Source of the DNA: Codonopsis lanceolata
Lineage: Eukaryota; Streptophyta; Magnoliopsida; Asterales; Campanulaceae
Direction: 5' to 3'
NCBI GenBank assembly: GCA_013146195.2
Contig: CM028378.1
Span: 83,820,295-83,884,294 of the forward strand
Length of the DNA stretch: 64,000 nucleotides
Position 1 is the stretch's first letter. Each line of letters opens with the position of its first letter. Of this stretch, positions 1 to 11,862 are shown one piece after another. The notes below the pieces were generated by a model. It had not been told where the DNA came from, did not search any database, and saw only the letters and a list, made by a program, of their open reading frames with translations. The position numbers were made by a program, and so were the translations under genes.

Positions 1-113
1 TCCTCTTTCTTGCAGGCAATTCCTTTTCTTGTAGGCTGTCTAGCTTGCTTGAGAATTTTTTTGAATCTTTTCTATGAGCATACCTGCTCTCCTGATCAGA
101 GTTTGTTCATCAA
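1..113 (+). pseudogene. Truncated exon-like remnant (copy 1)
   Basis: A splice acceptor (TTGCAG ending at 15) is followed by an open stretch that matches the exon-like segment at 27141-27257 of copy 2. In copy 1 it is cut at about 113 by the deletion that joins it to the solo LTR. The protein piece is hydrophobic and cysteine-rich; I do not recognise the gene. Confidence 0.35.
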
Positions 114-1616
114 TGTGAAAGTGCACGGAAGGAATGTTGCAGCGCCTCCACTATGGATTTTATGAAAATAGCCTTATGGCCCATCTCGGATCACTATGGG
201 TGCTTTGGGTTTTCTACGTCAAGTTATCCCTTTTTTAGGGGATACCAGGACATAGGAATACATCACCTTTCCATTCCCATTCTCCCTTTTTTAGGGGAGA
301 ACGGAAAAGTGCAAGGAAAGATGTTGCGAGGCCCCACTGGATCCAAAATGGTTTAGAGTCGCCATCTTTATTTTAAGGAATAAATAAAGCAAAACCAAAA
401 AGAAAACCAGAGATAATAAAAGCGGGTCTGGAGACTAAGTTACGAGTTGGGAAGGTGCTAGGCACCCAACTCGCCCTTTCGGTCTCAAAACAGTTTTTGG
501 CTAAAGTATGCTTTTTGTTATATTTATTTAATAGATAAATAAAGTGTTAACTGCCTACAAATACATCCATTTGTCTACATTATTTACAAACTTGCAACTG
601 TCTCTTTACAAATAATTACAGATATAATTGAAAATATTTGGCCATAATAACGGCTCTATTACATAATATTTCCTAATCTAATCCGGGCAACACAACGGCT
701 TATATGGACTATATTGGGCCGGATTTTAAATACAACTTTAAATAATAAATGAGCGGAAAAGTAAATGGATAAATAAAATAACGCCCTTAAAGGTTTTTAC
801 CTTTTAGAGCGGGGTGTGCTCGCTCTGTCCTTCTCGGGAGAGGGAGACTTTTATTGCTGCTGCTGATGTGATTTGGGCAGAGTGACGGCTTATGTATGGT
901 GTTTTTGGCTCACTCACTCGGGCAGAATGACAGCTGAGTTTTTGTGGTTTTGGCTTATTTGGTTGGGCAGAATAACGGCTTATATGGGTTGATTTTCAGC
1001 CTATTACTCGGGCAGAGTAACGACTTACTTTATGGTTTTTGGGCCAGGGAAATAGGGTGGATACCTAGCTGGGGGGCTAAGACTCACTTCTACCGGTTGG
1101 TTTTGTGTTGGAAGGAGATTTGGCAGAGTTTCGAGGCTTTTTGAGGTGATCGCTCACTATCTCACTTCGCTCTCTATTTCTCCAGCGTAACGAGAATGCG
1201 GAGAATTTTTATCGATGAAAAGGTGTGCTGAATGATTGACCAGAGGCCAGTATTTATAGGAGGAACTGAGGACATCGATGGAATTTAAATTCCTTCTTCA
1301 TGCATCAGTTGGCTTGTACACAGCGCAGAGGAAGTTGCATTTTACGGCAAATGAAGAGGAAAAATGGGCGCATCGCAGAAGAAAATTGGGCGCAACCCAT
1401 GGAATTGCGCGCCACACCCAATTTCCATGGTGGCCATGCCCAATTTCAAACTTCTTGCTTTTTGTGCACTTTGGTCCCTGCAGTTCGTCCTTTTGCGCAT
1501 CCTGCTTTGTCCTTTTGCACTTTTGACCCTGTAAGTTGACATTTGTTAATGTTTTAACAGGTCTTGATATTTTATGTCATGTCACATACCAGGGGTACGA
1601 AATTGGGGTGTCTACA
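114..1616 (-). mobile_element. Solo LTR of gypsy type, truncated (copy 1)
   Basis: Same LTR as 27841-29651. Read on the minus strand it begins TGTAGACACCCC, a start common in plant Ty3/gypsy LTRs, and it carries a minus-strand TATA box at 1251-1258. The 3'-terminal 312 bp in element orientation, and the TSD on that side, are missing because of a deletion. The other TSD (ggacg, 1617-1621) is still present. This shows that copy 1 is the derived, deleted version and copy 2 the ancestral arrangement. Confidence 0.85.
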
Positions 1617-3914
1617 GGACGCAATTGACTTCTATATAACTAACACTTTCGGGAGGGGTTATTTGATTCCTACAAGGATGTAAAGCTTAGTACCATGAAT
1701 ACTAAGGCCATAGAATTCATTGGTGCCGGTGCTAAAATTTTTAAAGGTATACTCTGTGTGTGTGTGTGTAAAGCGTGCACATACATGAATACTTGATCAT
1801 GAAGTAAGGATAAGGTAGAAACATGAGGATATTAAACCATGTCTGAAGGACCAAGAAATAGACAATTGATTTGAATTAAAAAAAGACCAGGACGTAGACA
1901 ATTGATGTGAAGAAAGGAAATTTGGACTAAATATTGGCTTTTGATTAGATCAAAACAACGTCATATGCATATTGTTTAAGAGATCAATTCGATCTTTGCA
2001 TTGGGAGGCAATAGTAAATTCTCCTCCAAGATCTGTTTCTTTCTCCTGTTCTGCCTTGGAAGAATCGTAATAGCAAAATATTCTCTTCGATTGAAAATGG
2101 AAGTGGAGTCGAAGTAAGTGGTCGTGATTGAAACCTTATCCTCTCATTAATTAGTTGTGAACAAGTTCTTGGATTTTATTGGCAACAATTTTAGGCTGTG
2201 TTATTAATGAAAGGCACTTGTGTGTTCTCTATACTGATTGTGATGAATGATCTCCGACACGCGTGTGATAGATATTTGAAAATGTGTAACGAATGTGGTT
2301 CCATCCTGCACAAGATGCCTGGTAACAGTGGTTCATCTGTTTGCATTTGTTTCATGATTGAAAAATGATCTTTGTTGATGCATATGGAAATATGGCTTTT
2401 CTAAAAATTCAATCAGGGAGCTGACCATTATGGTGATGAAATGAGTTTGATGTCAACTATGTAGTGTTATTTTTCCCTGTTGCACCTCATCATTGGTTGC
2501 ATTAAGGACTGAGACTAGAAGGTACGTGACACATGGGATAGTCTAAATTTTTACATTTTAGTTTGAGCTTTTAAGAACATGGCAGGTCAAGAAGAGAAGT
2601 CAACCCATTGTATGGCCGGGTAATAAGCTATACCATAGTTTTAAACTGTGTTATCTAATTAGAAAAAAATCTCACTATTAAGTGTTGTTGACTTATTAGA
2701 AAGTGGAAGACACTTAATCCCGACATTTGCACATTGTATGTGATTATTTTTTAAGCGTGATATGAGTTCTTGGGGGCTCTCTTACTATTTAGAAGAGTTG
2801 GAAACTTAACAAACAATGAGAATTCTGGTTAACCAAGGTATTATGGTTCACATCTCCTTGCTTGCATCTATTACCTCCTGAATTGTTAGTCCACAAGCTG
2901 GCACCTTGTCTAGTTTGTGATTATTTAGCAGGGTCAAGAATTAGGGGTGGGCGTTGTTGAAAGTTGTAAACATTGTTGGCATCTCTTACAAACTTAAGGT
3001 GTAACATGAGCTAGTTATTTAACATTCTAAAAGATAGGAGCCTTGTAGCAGCATTTAAATCTTAGGAATGAGAATGCTCCCAGGTAGCCTGCTCTAATAA
3101 TTATTCTCAATCTTTTTTTTTTTAGGAAACAGGGCGGCACCTGCTAGATTTTATTAAAATAAGAAAAAGTACAAACTTAAATGGGACAACCAGCCTTACC
3201 CAATAAAAGGGGGGACAAAGGAGCCTTACCTTAAAAAGGAAATACAAAGCATTTAAATCTTCTTCTTTTTTTAATTATTCTCAATCTTTGTGTTACTGCT
3301 TTCCCTGCATAAGTATAAAGGCTATATGATATTACTAAAAGTTTAAATGAGAATCACATGCTATTTCAAGAATTTTCTTGCAACAAAATATATGTGGTGT
3401 GGAACTTCATAACCGAAATCACATTGCTCAATAACATAATCCATAGCTCACATTTATTAAACACACCATTTCTGTTTTTGTTTTGTTTTGTAAAGAAATT
3501 CATCTATTAGTCACTTAATATCGATGTTTTTAGTTGATACCCCACATGGCAGTGTAGTAATTAGATAATTTCCGCATGAGTAAATTATGGAAATATTATA
3601 GCAGTCAATCTCCTTAAGAGATTTGGTCAAACTTTTTGTTTTGTATGCAATGTAATATTCTATAAAAATATAGTAGACACCAAGAACAATAGGTTGGTTT
3701 TTCTCTATTTCCTTTTCGTATTTGTGTCTGCTTCATCTCTTTCTTTCTTTCTTGTTCGTGTCTGTATAAAGTAATGACACCAAGCACAACAAGTTGGTTT
3801 TTTTCTCTATTTCCTTGCATAATGTGTCTGCTTCAGGCATAATATCTTAATACATAAGATGATACGGTGTGTGATTAGAAAACAACGACACCCAATGTAC
3901 ATGTTGACTTTACA
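1617..3914. other. Non-coding duplicated segment
   Basis: Apart from a (GT)n microsatellite near 1755-1769 and the LINE tail at 3099-3289, I see no gene here. Short open frames are broken by stops and have no recognisable motif. A short exon-like stretch in line with the gene relic runs from 1622 to about 1684 and ends in a stop. The sequence is conserved in copy 2 (29652-33220), where a solo LTR interrupts it. Confidence 0.6.
3099..3289 (-). mobile_element. 5'-truncated LINE (L1-type) 3' end with long TSD
   Basis: A 157-bp insert (3116-3272) is flanked by a perfect 17-bp direct repeat, AATTATTCTCAATCTTT, at 3099-3115 and 3273-3289. On the minus strand the insert ends in a poly(A) run preceded by TTTTAATAAAATCT, typical of a plant L1 3' UTR. 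A long TSD plus a poly(A) tail indicates target-primed reverse transcription. It is also present in copy 2 (32410-32597), so it predates the duplication. A SINE with a similar tail is the alternative. Confidence 0.7.
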
Positions 3915-4425
3915 AATACATGCTAGTAGGGTTGTTAACCCCAAATGATAGTTAATATTTATTAAAAATTATAATTGAATTTAATATGGGTCGTTGTCTA
4001 TTAAGTAAACGATGCAGCAATATAAAACATCAATACAAGATTGGAAGAGGCGATGCCTAATAAATTAAGAATGACGTAAAATGTTTAAATAAAGAAATGT
4101 GTGTATTTTTCGAAATGCAATTACAATGGCCAATTTTTTTTTTGCGAGGCCTAATTTTGTTGGCTTCACTAATACATGCTAGTAGGGTTATTAATCCCAA
4201 TAGACAGTTAAAATTTATTAAAAAAATATAATTGAATTTAATATGGGTCGTTGCCTATTTATTAAACGACACAGCAATATAAAACATTAATACAAGATTG
4301 GAAGAGGCGATGCCTAATAAATTAACAATGATGCAAAATGTTTAAATAAAAAAACGTGTGTATTTTTTGAAAAACAATTCCGACGCCTAATTTTTTCTTT
4401 GTGAGACCCAATATGAGCCGTGCTT
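3915..4425. repeat. Two-unit tandem duplication, period 256 bp (copy 1)
   Basis: The block starting AATACATGCTAGTAGGGTT at 3915 is repeated at 4171. Both units contain a run reading GGAAGAGGCGATGCCTAATA, a TTTAAATAAA run and a similar end. The units differ by point changes and small indels. The same pair is found in copy 2 at about 33224-33730. No coding potential is seen. Confidence 0.85.
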
Positions 4426-4550
4426 ATGTGGTTATATGCGCGAGTTTATTGTTTATTAAGGGTATCATTGTCATTTTATTCCCAAAGGGTACTTTAGCGA
4501 TTGAAAAAAATCATGGATTTTTGCGAGATAAGATTTCACTACATGGTACC

Positions 4551-4650
4551 NNNNNNNNNNNNNNNNNNNNNNNNNNNNNNNNNNNNNNNNNNNNNNNNNN
4601 NNNNNNNNNNNNNNNNNNNNNNNNNNNNNNNNNNNNNNNNNNNNNNNNNN
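4551..4650. other. Scaffold gap (100 N)
   Basis: Exactly 100 N, the usual placeholder for a gap of unknown size. Left of it is the end of duplication copy 1; right of it is the interior of the E1 3' LTR. By comparison with the 928-bp 5' LTR, roughly 590 bp of the 3' LTR and its TSD are missing. Confidence 0.99.
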
Positions 4651-4990
4651 CCAATATCTTACATATGCTCTCGGTTCTGTACTCTGCACGCTGCTCGGCA
4701 TCGGCTATATATAATGACTTGTAAACCAAGACACCAAGGAATCTGCACATTCACGGCAAAACACACATCCTACTAGGAAAGAAATTAGGCCAACAAATAT
4801 ACAAGATTTTGTTTCTAATTTGATACCATCAATAACTAAACACTTATGCAAAGATTTAATTACCAAAAATATCACCTAAATCTAAAAAGAATCTAATTAA
4901 ATCCTACCACAATAATACCAATATAAAATTCTATTTTGACCAAGAGAGTGAAGACAAGATAAATTAGGCAATGCCTAAATTACCCTTACA
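4651..4990 (-). repeat. E1 3' LTR (partial)
   Basis: It aligns throughout with the 5' LTR at about 14277-14631 and begins TGTAAGGG on the minus strand at 4990. A TATA-like run (CTATATATA) lies near 4705-4712. The remainder of the LTR lies in the gap. Several single-base indels against the 5' LTR may be real or due to poor sequence next to the gap. Confidence 0.9.
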
Positions 4991-5005
4991 ATCACCCCCT
5001 TTGTC
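4991..5005 (-). promoter_or_regulatory. E1 polypurine tract
   Basis: On the minus strand the run ACAAAGGGGGTGAT directly precedes the TGTAAGGG start of the 3' LTR. The same tract and junction occur in E2 at 19543-19558. It primes plus-strand DNA synthesis in LTR retrotransposons. Confidence 0.85.
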
Positions 5006-5505
5006 AGAGCATTCTTGGTCAAATTCACAAGACACTGAAGAGCATGAATGGACATTTCTGAACGAAGATGAGAATAGAAGAGATATGATCAACTAACACG
5101 GTCACCATCAACAACATGTTACATGAATCTCAAATGTCTACCTAATTATTACGAGACCAAATGAAGTAAATGTTTTACCAACCATCAACATCGGTTTCAT
5201 AAAATCGAGAACCACAATACATCAGTTATCCTTGAGGAAGATCATTTCTTTGTCTCGGGGAGCACACGGTTCGGGAACATCATCACTTGCATCTTGACAT
5301 CACCTGACAACTTCTTGTTGCGGCCTCACCCCTATTTGACGAGAATGTTGCCCCGGCCGGGAGAATCTTGTGCGACCAAAGTAGTGAGAAAGGCGATGTG
5401 CGAGAAAGGTGAGAAGGCTGGTCTGTATCAAGCGCGGTTGCTCTTTGACAAAGACAACCGACATAGGAGGCGTAGGAGGAGCAAGCGGGGTGGATGTTGC
5501 CTTTG

Positions 5506-5520
5506 GATGTTGCAACATTC
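5506..5520. promoter_or_regulatory. E1 palindrome site 1 (inside extra ORF)
   Basis: GATGTTGCAACATTC. On the minus strand it encodes Asn-Val-Ala-Thr-Ser. The homologous codons in E2 (18924-18937) carry GTAGCT in place of GTTGCA. Confidence 0.7.
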
Positions 5521-6373
5521 GGAGGAACAACAGGTGAAAGCGAGGCGAAGGAGATGTTGTAGTATCGGGAATGGTAGGATCGGGGAGAGGGGCATGGGGT
5601 TGATCGGAGAGGTAAATTGATGAGCCTATCCCTTTTAAAAGTTTGGAGGAAAAATGAAGAGGCTCGAAAGGGTGATAGGCAGTGGAGGAAGGAGGTTTGT
5701 ACCCTTGAGAGAGTAGAATACGGTATATGAGAGAAGGAAAGATGAGAGACCTCTTGTCACCCCGGTTTCAGACCATGGATGCTATTCTCCTAAAGACATA
5801 TAGTCCAAGATCAAAGCGGTTTTGAGAGCCAAGTAGATATAGGATTTTAGCATGCTCTTCGGTTACAACATTGGTGTTCTTTGAGGGAGACCGGTTGCAC
5901 TGACAAACTTTGTGCAAAAAGCGTAGAGAGGACAAGCGAGAAGTACTAACGGTACACCTTTGGTGGCCACAATGAAATCGACCACCAGAAAGTTCACAAA
6001 TGCACAAATTTGAGGTCGACATTAAAATCAAGAATACGGAAGGATGAGTACCAAGCATGGAATTTATGACTTTGGGAGAAAAAAGTACCATCTACCTCTC
6101 ACATAAACTTTCTCAAAACTAGAGTCACAAGAATCAACAATTCGTTTTTCCAAATTTGAATAAAACTCATGAATTATTTCGCGACGGTAAGGCGGCGAGA
6201 TGAAATGGATGTCACAAGATGGCGTTCGAAACATAGGACAGTTATAAGAACTCTAACATAGAATCCAAAACATTCCTCTCATCAATGATATTGCGTGAAA
6301 TATTGTATCTTCTAGAAGCGACTTTAGATATAAAGGAAGAGGAGAGAGGAGTACCAAGGGGTTTCTTTTTTTG

Positions 6374-6388
6374 GATGTTGCAACAATC
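6374..6388. promoter_or_regulatory. E1 palindrome site 2 (inside extra ORF)
   Basis: GATGTTGCAACAATC, followed at 6391-6400 by a half-site TGCAACATTG. On the minus strand this gives two Val-Ala repeats, matched by the double site at 17995-18020 in E2. Confidence 0.7.
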
Positions 6389-7115
6389 GGTGCAACATTG
6401 AGTCAACAGGCGTCTCCTTGAAGATTTCACGGAGACTTATCAGATTCTTCACTAGCAGCAGGGGTACCTTTCGGAGTAGCATAGTTCTGATCAGAACTAT
6501 CGTCAAATTCGAGGAAGTCGATGGACTAGGTGCGGTTGGAGGAGGAGCGGAGGGTGAAGGACCTGATGAGGAAGCACGAGCCTGGCGCAATCGAGTTAAA
6601 TTTCTAACAACTTCTTCATCAATGGCGGATGGTGCAACTTTTGATGATTTCCGCGAGGGGAGGAGATTCGAGAAGGAATACTACCCTTGGGGACGGAATA
6701 GGATAATCTTCATCCTCTCTGGGTCTTGAGCTGGAGAAGATGGTGGAGGCAGGTGGAGAAGCTTCATGAGTTTGGGGAATTGAACTGCGGGAGGAGCGAA
6801 ATCCTCATCATCGAGAATCGCTTGCAAGAATCCTTGGTTCCTTGAAGAAGCCGGCCTCAACTTTATTTTTCTTCGCGGCCTGAACATCAGCAGGGGAGGG
6901 ATCATCATAGTTGGCCGGAATGCCGCGTTGACGTTTGGACCGTCGAGAGCTAGGGTTGCCTATTGAGGAAAAACCGGACAAATCTCGAGGATTTTCAACA
7001 TCTATTGCGTTTCCTTTTTCCCCTGGGAGAATCATAGTAAGAGGTTCAGGGGCTGGTTGATAGACAACCATGGCCTTGACAGATCATCGCGAGAATTGGG
7101 GCTCACGATGTCTTC

Positions 7116-7130
7116 GATGTTGCAACATTC
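7116..7130. promoter_or_regulatory. E1 palindrome site 3 (start of extra ORF)
   Basis: GATGTTGCAACATTC near the amino-terminal end of the extra ORF. The homologous E2 position is 17224-17250, where the site is imperfect. Confidence 0.65.
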
Positions 7131-7180
7131 GACCTCGAAAATTTAGGGCTTTTGGAAGATGATGCCATTGATGTCGTGAG

Positions 7181-8419
7181 AGAAGAACTTCGAGAATGAT
7201 GGAGATAGAATTTTTTGAGAGACGGACAGAAGTCAGGAAAATTTTGAAGAGATTTTGGGGTGAACAATTACGTGCGTTCGTAAGTAAGACTCACTAAACA
7301 CGCCACTAATTGCAATTAGCCGTTGGTAATTAAGGCGATGAAATGACCGTCGCACACTTCACAAGGCATTCAAAATTCAAACTACACAAGGTGACCAACT
7401 GATATAAGTAAGACATGAGTTTCTTTGTTTGAGACATGAGAGATATAAGACCAATTTGAGTTACAATCGATTTCAAAAACACATTTTTTAAATGATCGGA
7501 TATTTTGGGAATACACAAAAACATACTTAACGAGTTGAGACTCCACAAAGCATATATCACGAGATACTCGGCCAGTTCTAAACATGAAGAAACAACACGG
7601 TAGAGTAAGACTGACCACATAAAATCATGACTTTGAGAACAAGAATCAAAAGCAGGCATTAAACTTGATGGACAGACATTAAGAAAGGCGATAACATGCA
7701 CCTATATGTCCTAAACGGTATGTCTAAAATATGCAAAAAAGAAAAACAACCGAAAAAAAATGCATATACACACAAGTGATATGTCTAGATCAGCGATTGC
7801 GGTTCCCGATGTTGCAACAATGGAAATCACATTCACCAAAAATCGTGATTTTATGTTTGAATTGCAATTTTCTTTCACCAAATAACACAATTTCTCCCAA
7901 AAACATTATAGGTACTTTATTTCCCTATAACACTAGCTTTACTTTATTTCAAGCTAAAGACACCACTAGGAACCTTTCACACTATTTACCAAGGGTGGCA
8001 ACTTTACATTTGATCGACCCATGAAATTCGAAAATCCATAGTCCCAAAAAAGGAAGCCACAACCTTGTTCATAGGTAGCTCTTTTCCGTTAGGTAGCTTT
8101 CACACTTTCTCAAATCGGAGGAGTCAATTTAGTCAAGATCAACCCATGCAAGTCGAAACTTCATGGTACATTGACAAATTGCGGCATCCTAAAACTTTTG
8201 AAAGGTAGCTCTTTCCTTTGTGGTGCAAGCGAGAGATTTCTCTCAAACACAACAACTTCTTGGGAGAAGGTGAGAAGAATTTTACAACATAATCACGAGA
8301 AATTTTGAATGAATCATTGCACATGCTCAAAGGTACTAATACAAGCAGATTTGATCTAGTGTGCCCTCTAGACAACAATGCGGTATGCCTAAATTTTTTT
8401 TTTTTTTTTATTTTTTTAT
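7181..8419 (-). other. E1 spacer between RNase H and extra ORF
   Basis: Non-coding in both elements but clearly homologous to E2 15870-17085, with blocks conserved in order, such as the 'reach the end of the LTR-like' runs around the shared TCTAGACATATCAC. It includes a long T-run at about 8394-8420 and palindrome site 4. No gene is supported. Confidence 0.6.
7808..7823. promoter_or_regulatory. E1 palindrome site 4 (intergenic)
   Basis: GATGTTGCAACAATGG in the spacer. The homologous E2 site is CCAATGCAGCTACATTGG at 16472-16489; flanking sequence including TCTAGACATATCAC is shared, so the two positions are orthologous. Confidence 0.7.
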
Positions 8420-8771
8420 AATGTGAGTGATTACATGGCACACATGCAGAGATTTCCTAAGATTGATGAATCTCTCAAAATCTAGACTCTTAGTAAAGAT
8501 ATCGGCCAAATTGTTATACGTACCAACATGTTCAATACACACTGATGCCTTGTTCAACTAAGTCTCTAATAAAATGGTGTCTTATATCTATGTGCTTTGT
8601 TCTTTTGTGTTGAGCAGGATTTTTAGCTATGCTTATAGCACTTGTGTTGTCACAATACATGATTAAAATGTCACTATGCAATCCATAATCTTGAATCATT
8701 TGTTTCATCCACAAAAGTTGTGTACATGCACTACCGGCGGCTATATATTGATTCGGTGTTGATAGAGCCAC
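8420..8771 (-). pseudogene. E1 pol, RNase H domain (fragment)
   Basis: The frame 8771-8532 shows the copia RNase H C-terminal landmarks: a degraded STxEAEY motif (here STPNQY), the conserved LLWMKQ, then YCDNTSAI and the basic HIDIRHHFIRD run. It breaks after EQGISVY, and the remaining IEHV..ADIFTK region is out of frame toward 8440. RNase H removes the RNA strand during reverse transcription. The homologous E2 piece starts at 15630. Confidence 0.85.
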
Positions 8772-9610
8772 ACAATTTTGTTTCTTGCTAAACCAAGAAA
8801 TCAGATTGTTTCCTAGATAAAAACATCCTCGGATGTACTTCTCATGTCATCAAAGCGCCCGGCCCGGTCGGCATCAGACGACAGTTGGTGTTCGTATGCT
8901 TAGTATACCACAAACCCATGCCAAAGGTCTCACCAACATATCGAATGATTCTTTTGACTTTTAGGTGAAAACCTTGGGGTTTGATTGATACCTTGCACAC
9001 TGAAACACACACGTACATGATATACGGGCAGTGGCGGTTAAATACAACAAACTCCTATCATACTTCTATACAAGGTAGGATCAACACTTTCGATTTTTCA
9101 TCTTTATTAAGCTTATCGGATGTACCCATAGGGGTTTTTTATGTTTTCCATTCTCAAGATCGAATTTCTTCACCAAGTTTAGAGAATACTTGGCTTGAGA
9201 AATGAACATCCCTTCATGTGATTGTTTGATCTGAATGCCTAAGAAATATGTCAGTTCACCTACCATGCTCATTTCAAATGTGGATGTCATGCAATGCACA
9301 AATTCTTTTTCAAGGATTTGGAGGTGGATCCAAACACGATGTCATCCACATAAATTTGAGCAATCAAAATATGTTTATCTTGTTTTTGAATGAACAGTGT
9401 TTTATCCACCTCTCCCCTTTTAAACCCACTTTGTAGAAGGTGATCTGTAAGCCTACCATACCAAGCTCTAGGAGCTTGTTTGAGACCATACAAAGCCTTC
9501 TTCAATTTAAACACATGGTTAGGTTTATGGGGGTCCTCAAATCCTTTTGGTTGTTCCACAAAAACTTCCTCCTCAAGAATTCCATTTAAAAAAGCACTCT
9601 TCACATCCAT
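8772..9610 (-). pseudogene. E1 pol, reverse transcriptase core (frameshifted)
   Basis: The frame 9610-9287 begins MDVKSAFLNG, the copia RT motif with the first catalytic Asp, and contains LKKALYGLKQAPRAWY and the YVDD catalytic box. The next frame, 9299-9081, contains MVGELTYFLGIQIKQ. A frame change separates the two at about 9290 and more follow toward the RNase H. Motif order and spacing are normal for Ty1/copia RT, but the chain is broken. Confidence 0.88.
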
Positions 9611-10756
9611 TTGTTGAAGAGTAATGTCAAGGAAACAAGCAATTGCCAGAAGTAGACGGATAGACTCAATACGGACTCACAGTGCAAAGGTTTCATCAAA
9701 GTCCACCCCCGACTGTGTATACCCTTGAGCTACCAATCTAGCTTTATTCCTCATTATTTCTCCCACTTCATTCGTTTTGTTTTTGAAAATCCATTTAGTT
9801 CCAATAACATTTATTGAAGTGGAGTGCAGAACTAGATACCATACATCATTTTTTGAAAATTGATCTAGTTCCTCTTGCATGGCATTTATCCAGCTTTCAT
9901 CTTTAAGGGCCTCTTGTACATTTTTAGGTTCAACAGTGGAAACAAAACACGAAGCATGTATATCATCAAATTCAAGAGTGGTCATGCATGCTAGTTTCTT
10001 GTAGTCCACTTTACCTTTCTTTCTTGTTGACACACCATCTTTTACATTACCTATAACTTGAGTGAGTGGATGGTTTCTCTGAATCTTGCTGGGAATGTCG
10101 ATTTCTGATCGATCAATCGGGTGATCATCTTCTGATTTGAATACGCTCCAGCGCCTTCTTCTCTGTCGGTTACGTAGACAATGTTTCTCCCGATGTTGCA
10201 ACATCGGAACAACATCGGAACAACATTGGGTGACAACTCTGAACTTTTCATCGAACAACTTGTATCTGCTGAATCGTATTCTGCTCCCTGAACTACTGGA
10301 TTCAGCGCCTAATTCAGGATCAAAGTCTCCAAAATCCAAAAACCCTGAAACGTCTTCCTCAGAAGTTTTGAGACCAAGACCAGTTAAATCATCAAACACA
10401 ATATTCATGGATTCCATAATAGTCTTAGTTCGAAGATTAAATACTCTATATGCTCGACTATTTGTGGAATATCCCATAAAAACACATTTATCACTTTTAG
10501 AGTCAAACTTGGAAAGTTGATCTCTATCATTGAGCAGATAACATACGCACCCAAACACATGAAAATATTTCAAGGTAGGTTTCTTCCCAAGAAATATTTC
10601 GTAAGGTGTCATAGTGCTACCTGGTCTCAAGAAAACTCTATTTCCAATATGACAAGCAGTGTTCAAAGCTTCAGCCCAAAATCTTTTAGCCAAATTTTTT
10701 GAATGTAACATTACCCTAGCCATTTCTTGTAATGTCCTGTTCTTTCTCTCCGCCAC
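9611..10756 (-). pseudogene. E1 pol, integrase C-terminal part and RT N-terminal part
   Basis: A 359-residue open frame. Its N-terminal part, from AERKNRTL through FWAEA, NRV, TPYE and HVFGC, is the C-terminal half of a copia integrase core including the GKKP/FG box. After a low-complexity linker come ALKDESWINAMQEELDQF and TKWIFKNK...RLVAQGYTQ..GVDF.ETFA, the start of the copia RT. Between the two domains lies the perfect E1 palindrome at 10190-10207. The frame is lost at about 9677. Confidence 0.88.
10190..10207. promoter_or_regulatory. E1 palindrome site 5 (perfect 18-mer)
   Basis: CCGATGTTGCAACATCGG, a perfect inverted repeat in the integrase-RT linker, followed by two half-sites AACAACATCGG and AACAACATTGG at 10208-10229. 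It is the longest perfect copy in the window. Confidence 0.75.
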
Positions 10757-11862
10757 TCCATTTTGTTGTGGAGTTTTGGGAGCAGAGAATTCATGAGAGA
10801 TACCATTAGAGGCACAATATTTAGAAAAGGATGCATTTTCATATTCCGTGCCATGATCGATCTAATCTAGTGAGTTTTAGATCATACAAGTTCATAACAC
10901 AGGTGTACCAAATTTTGAAAGCCTCAAAAGTTTCGAGACTTCTCTCTTAAAAATATTACCCAAGTATATCTAGAGAAGTCATCTACAGACAAAGGTGTAC
11001 TTTTTTCTTACCTAGGCTTTCTACCTCAATGGGACCCATAAGGTCGGTATGAATCATCTCCAAACATGCGGAAGTGGAGCATTGTGTGATTGGGAAGATG
11101 TGAGGCCTTGACTTGTTTACCTTTTGACATGATCCACATACCTTTGAGTAATTCCTTTCCAAATTTGGTAATCCTTTGTGACATCATGCCTCACAAGCTC
11201 ATCGAGCTTACGAAAACTCATGTGACCAAGCTTACGGTGCCGGAGATGCATTACATCAATACTTGCTTTTTGACATGAATGGGTATTGTTGAACAAGTAA
11301 CGATTATCAGAGCGATCTTAAACTGTCGAGAAGACATTTGTTATTATGATCAAGAACCTCACAAGAATGTTTGTCAAATCTTACGAAGATCATCATCACA
11401 CAAGCCGACTTATCTTGATCGGGTTTGTCTTAAGGCCTTCCACATGGTAGCGTTTTTGAGGTTTGGAAGACCTTCAACGTTCAATGTTCCTTTACCTACA
11501 ATTTTCCCTTTTGCACCACCACCATAGGTCACAGAACCACCATTAATACTTACATATTCCTTCAAATTCTCAACTGTCATATGTCTAGAACAACCACTAT
11601 CGAAATACCGGGATCCGGCAACATGAGATTTTAAGGAAGTAAATGTAACATTGCATTTTTCATCATGTGACATGGGCGCCGAGCGAGATATCAAAAGGTT
11701 CACAATATTTGGCTCTGCATTTTTCATCACATGTTTTTGGAACCCACATTTTTTATTTGTTTTGGGTTGAGGTTTTTGGAAAAAATTATGATTTGCCTTT
11801 GAATGAGGCTTCCAATGTTTACGCCAATGTTCTTTGCATTGGTGGCGCGATGGTTGCTTCAT
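10757..11862 (-). pseudogene. E1 pol, protease and integrase N-terminal region
   Basis: The frame 11862-11410 contains DSGCSRHMT, the copia aspartic protease signature (catalytic Asp in DSG), followed by the gag-pre-integrase start (GKGTL). From 11409 to 10757 the integrase zinc-binding and core regions are recognisable only in shifting frames: a HKL.ELV-like stretch around 11190, and an ISHEFSAPKTPQQNGV run just before 10756. Several indels disrupt it. Confidence 0.75.

Larger units (their letters stand above)
1..4550. repeat. Direct segmental duplication, copy 1
   Basis: This block matches 27126-33861 base for base with only scattered substitutions, in the same orientation. The first base of the window already matches 27126, so the duplication probably extends to the left. 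Relative to copy 2 it lacks 909 bp (27244-28152) and a 1,261-bp solo LTR (30168-31428). The copy stops at the scaffold gap. It could be a true segmental duplication or an unmerged second haplotype placed next to the gap. Confidence 0.95.
5300..7180 (-). pseudogene. E1 extra ORF downstream of pol (Sirevirus ORF3), frameshifted
   Basis: Open pieces at 7071-6808, 6908-6681, 6590-6324, 6430-6242, 6091-5768 and 5530-5300 follow one another in different frames and match, in order, the E2 extra ORF (17167-19256). Shared landmarks are GEKGNAIDV, IGNPSSR.SKR.RGIP, AAKK.KV and a FISK.AS.RYN.SR segment before a domain that resembles the 'putative plant transposon protein' family. Sireviruses are known to carry an extra ORF here; in SIRE1 it was called env-like, but I see no convincing envelope features. 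At least five frame changes make it a pseudogene. Three copies of the E1 palindrome lie inside it. Confidence 0.75.

Noticed and set aside
4401..4776. Open frames crossing the N run
   Set aside because: They are open only because N cannot give a stop.
10137..10520. 127-aa plus-strand open frame
   Set aside because: Lies antisense to the E1 integrase-RT frame, which has clear family motifs.
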